A stretch of 7,645 nucleotides of DNA from Candidatus Anaerobutyricum stercoripullorum (GTDB lineage: Bacteria; Bacillota; Clostridia; Lachnospirales; Lachnospiraceae), in contig DXEQ01000186.1 of the NCBI GenBank assembly GCA_019114885.1, positions 1 through 7,645 of the forward strand, in the 5' to 3' direction. Below are positions 6,287-7,645 of the stretch, piece after piece. A program made the position numbers and the translations under genes. Every line of letters starts with the position of its first letter. Position 1 is the first letter of the stretch. The notes below the pieces were generated by a model. It was given only the letters and a program-made list of their open reading frames with translations, searched no databases and was not told the origin of the DNA.

Positions 6287-7600
6287 CTATGCTTTCTTCC
6301 GTCTTAAGGCCAGCGCCTCCCGGCGGCCGGTCTTCATGGACTGGGTCAATCTTCTCTTTGCCGGACAGACGTAGGAACAGCAGCCGCATTCCACACACTC
6401 ACATCCGTTCAACTGGTCAAACAGCGCGAAATCGCCGTGGTCCGCCACCTCGGACAGCTTTGTCGGCATGAGTCCCGCCGGGCATACTTCCACACAGCGT
6501 CCGCAGCGGATGCAGTTACCCGGTTCATACTCTGCCACCTCATCTTTTGTGAAGCATAACAGAGAAGAGAATGTCTTACCGCAAGGCACATGCAGGGTGC
6601 CAAGTGCCATACCCATCATCGGGCCTCCGGAGATAACCTTCTCCGGCTGGCTCTTAAAGCCGCCGGCCGCCTCGACAAGCTCCGCCGCGTCCGTGCCGGC
6701 CTTCACCCTGAAGTTGCCCGGCTCCTTTACCGCGTCGCCGGTCACGGTGACCACTCTCTCGTAGAGCGGCTTGCCCATGGTCACGGCTTCATGGATGGCA
6801 ATGGCAGTGGCCACGTTATCCACGATGCATCCTGCGTCTGCCGGAAGCATACTGGAATTGATGGCCCGTCCTGTCACCGCATAGATCAGGGAACGCTCCG
6901 CTCCCTGCGGATATTTGGTCTTAAGCGGCGCCACCTCAATGCGGGATTCCCCTTTGCACAGTTCCTGCATCTTCGCGATGGCGTCCGGCTTATTATCTTC
7001 AATACCGATCACACCCTTCGCCTTCGGGAAAAGAGTGAGGATCAGCTTCAGTCCGGAGATCAGCTGTTCCGGAATCTCCATCATACAGCGGTAATCGGCC
7101 GTGATATATGGCTCACACTCCGCGCCGTTGATGATGATGGTATCAATCTTGTCCGGTTCCTTCGGAGAAAGCTTCACATGTGTCGGGAAGCCTGCGCCAC
7201 CCAGACCCACGATACCGGCTTCTTTCACGGCGCCGATGATGGCCTCCGGCGTACGCTCCGTCACCGGAACAAACTCCGCCTGCTCATACTGTCCGTCGTT
7301 CTCCACTACGATACAGCTGACCTTCGCGCCGGAAACTGTCACGCGGGGCTCAATCGCCTTCACCGTACCGGAAACGGAACTGTGGATATTGGCCGAAACA
7401 AATCCTCCGGCATCCGCAATTCTCTGACCAGCCAGCACCCGGTCGCCCTTTGCCACACAAGGAACGGCCGGCGCGCCGATATGCTGACTCAAAGGAAAGA
7501 CCAGTTCCCCTTTTGGAAGATACGCAGCGATCGGTCTGTCCTTGCTGAGTTCCTTTCCATCGTAGGGATGCAGGCCACCTTTAAATGTAAGTAGTCCCAT
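6287..7600 (-). CDS. rnfC: Rnf complex subunit C, NADH-side flavin and iron-sulfur subunit
   Basis: RnfC is the peripheral cytoplasmic subunit that reduces NAD+ with electrons from the complex, and it is related to the NuoF family. The 437-residue protein has the FKGGLHP start (6-12), a barrel-sandwich segment around 67-83 (HSSVSGTVKAI), and the nucleotide-binding GLGGAGFPTHVKL (132-144). INGAECEPYIT (157-167) and YPQGAERSLIYAVTGR (230-245) follow. Two [4Fe-4S] motifs are Cys363/366/369/373 and Cys402/405/408/412. I chose the ATG at 7600 because AGAGGG lies seven bases upstream and FKGGLHP lies at the usual distance. An in-frame TTG at 7639 would add 13 residues and lacks support. It is probably the first gene of the operon, but the promoter lies outside the window: bases 7601-7645 show only the ribosome binding site. 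Confidence 0.97.
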   Translation of the reverse strand: MGLLTFKGGLHPYDGKELSKDRPIAAYLPKGELVFPLSQHIGAPAVPCVAKGDRVLAGQRIADAGGFVSANIHSSVSGTVKAIEPRVTVSGAKVSCIVVENDGQYEQAEFVPVTERTPEAIIGAVKEAGIVGLGGAGFPTHVKLSPKEPDKIDTIIINGAECEPYITADYRCMMEIPEQLISGLKLILTLFPKAKGVIGIEDNKPDAIAKMQELCKGESRIEVAPLKTKYPQGAERSLIYAVTGRAINSSMLPADAGCIVDNVATAIAIHEAVTMGKPLYERVVTVTGDAVKEPGNFRVKAGTDAAELVEAAGGFKSQPEKVISGGPMMGMALGTLHVPCGKTFSSLLCFTKDEVAEYEPGNCIRCGRCVEVCPAGLMPTKLSEVADHGDFALFDQLNGCECVECGCCSYVCPAKRRLTQSMKTGRREALALRRKKA

Positions 7601-7645
7601 TTTTTTACCCTCTTTCTTTAAAAACTTTGTCAGATTCAAGTAAGC

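Noticed and set aside
6590..7594. Plus-strand open frame of 334 codons antisense to rnfC
   Set aside because: It lies wholly opposite a well-supported rnfC, its translation is rich in Arg and His with no domain, and no good ribosome binding site is evident. It is a by-product of GC-rich codon use in rnfC.
7601..7639. N-terminal extension of rnfC from a TTG at 7639
   Set aside because: The ATG at 7600 has a good SD sequence and gives the usual distance to the FKGGLHP motif.

Overview
The window looks like chromosomal DNA of a Gram-positive anaerobe of the class Clostridia, most likely a Lachnospiraceae-type gut bacterium. This rests on a clostridial-type Rnf operon in the order C-D-G-E-A-B, a YlmC/YmxH-type PRC-barrel protein of spore formers, strong AGGAGG ribosome binding sites, a sigma-A type promoter and moderate GC content by eye. 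The species cannot be named from the sequence alone. I see no insertion sequences, phage genes, CRISPR arrays, tRNA or rRNA. Gene density is high, and no stretch longer than 300 bases lacks a gene.

Layout. Bases 1-191 hold a good promoter and a structured leader for luxS (192-671, plus strand), the S-ribosylhomocysteine lyase that makes the AI-2 precursor. A terminator-like hairpin (729-778) separates luxS from a 64-residue cysteine-rich protein of unknown function (816-1010, plus). A very GC-rich inverted repeat (1021-1048) lies at the convergent junction with a minus-strand pair: an alpha/beta hydrolase (1338-2288) followed by the PRC-barrel protein (1050-1310). A strong hairpin terminator with T-runs on both strands (2423-2474) then separates this pair from the rnf operon, which fills 2567-7600 on the minus strand.

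The six rnf genes are complete and tightly packed, with gaps of 18 nt or less and one ATGA overlap. Together they encode the membrane-bound, ion-translocating ferredoxin:NAD+ oxidoreductase. RnfB takes electrons from reduced ferredoxin. RnfA and RnfE carry the membrane-embedded iron-sulfur site. RnfG and RnfD carry covalent FMN. RnfC is the NADH-side subunit. Energy from this transfer drives Na+ or H+ export. The rnf promoter is not visible, because the window ends 45 bases upstream of rnfC.

Most of the window is ordinary housekeeping and energy metabolism, and I do not see a convincing new multi-gene system. The points that deserve a second look are: the hydrolase has Gly where the catalytic Ser of the nucleophile elbow should be; RnfE carries a C-terminal tail with a ferredoxin-like spacing of four cysteines; the luxS leader can fold into mutually exclusive hairpins starting at the predicted transcription start; and a small cysteine-rich protein sits next to luxS.
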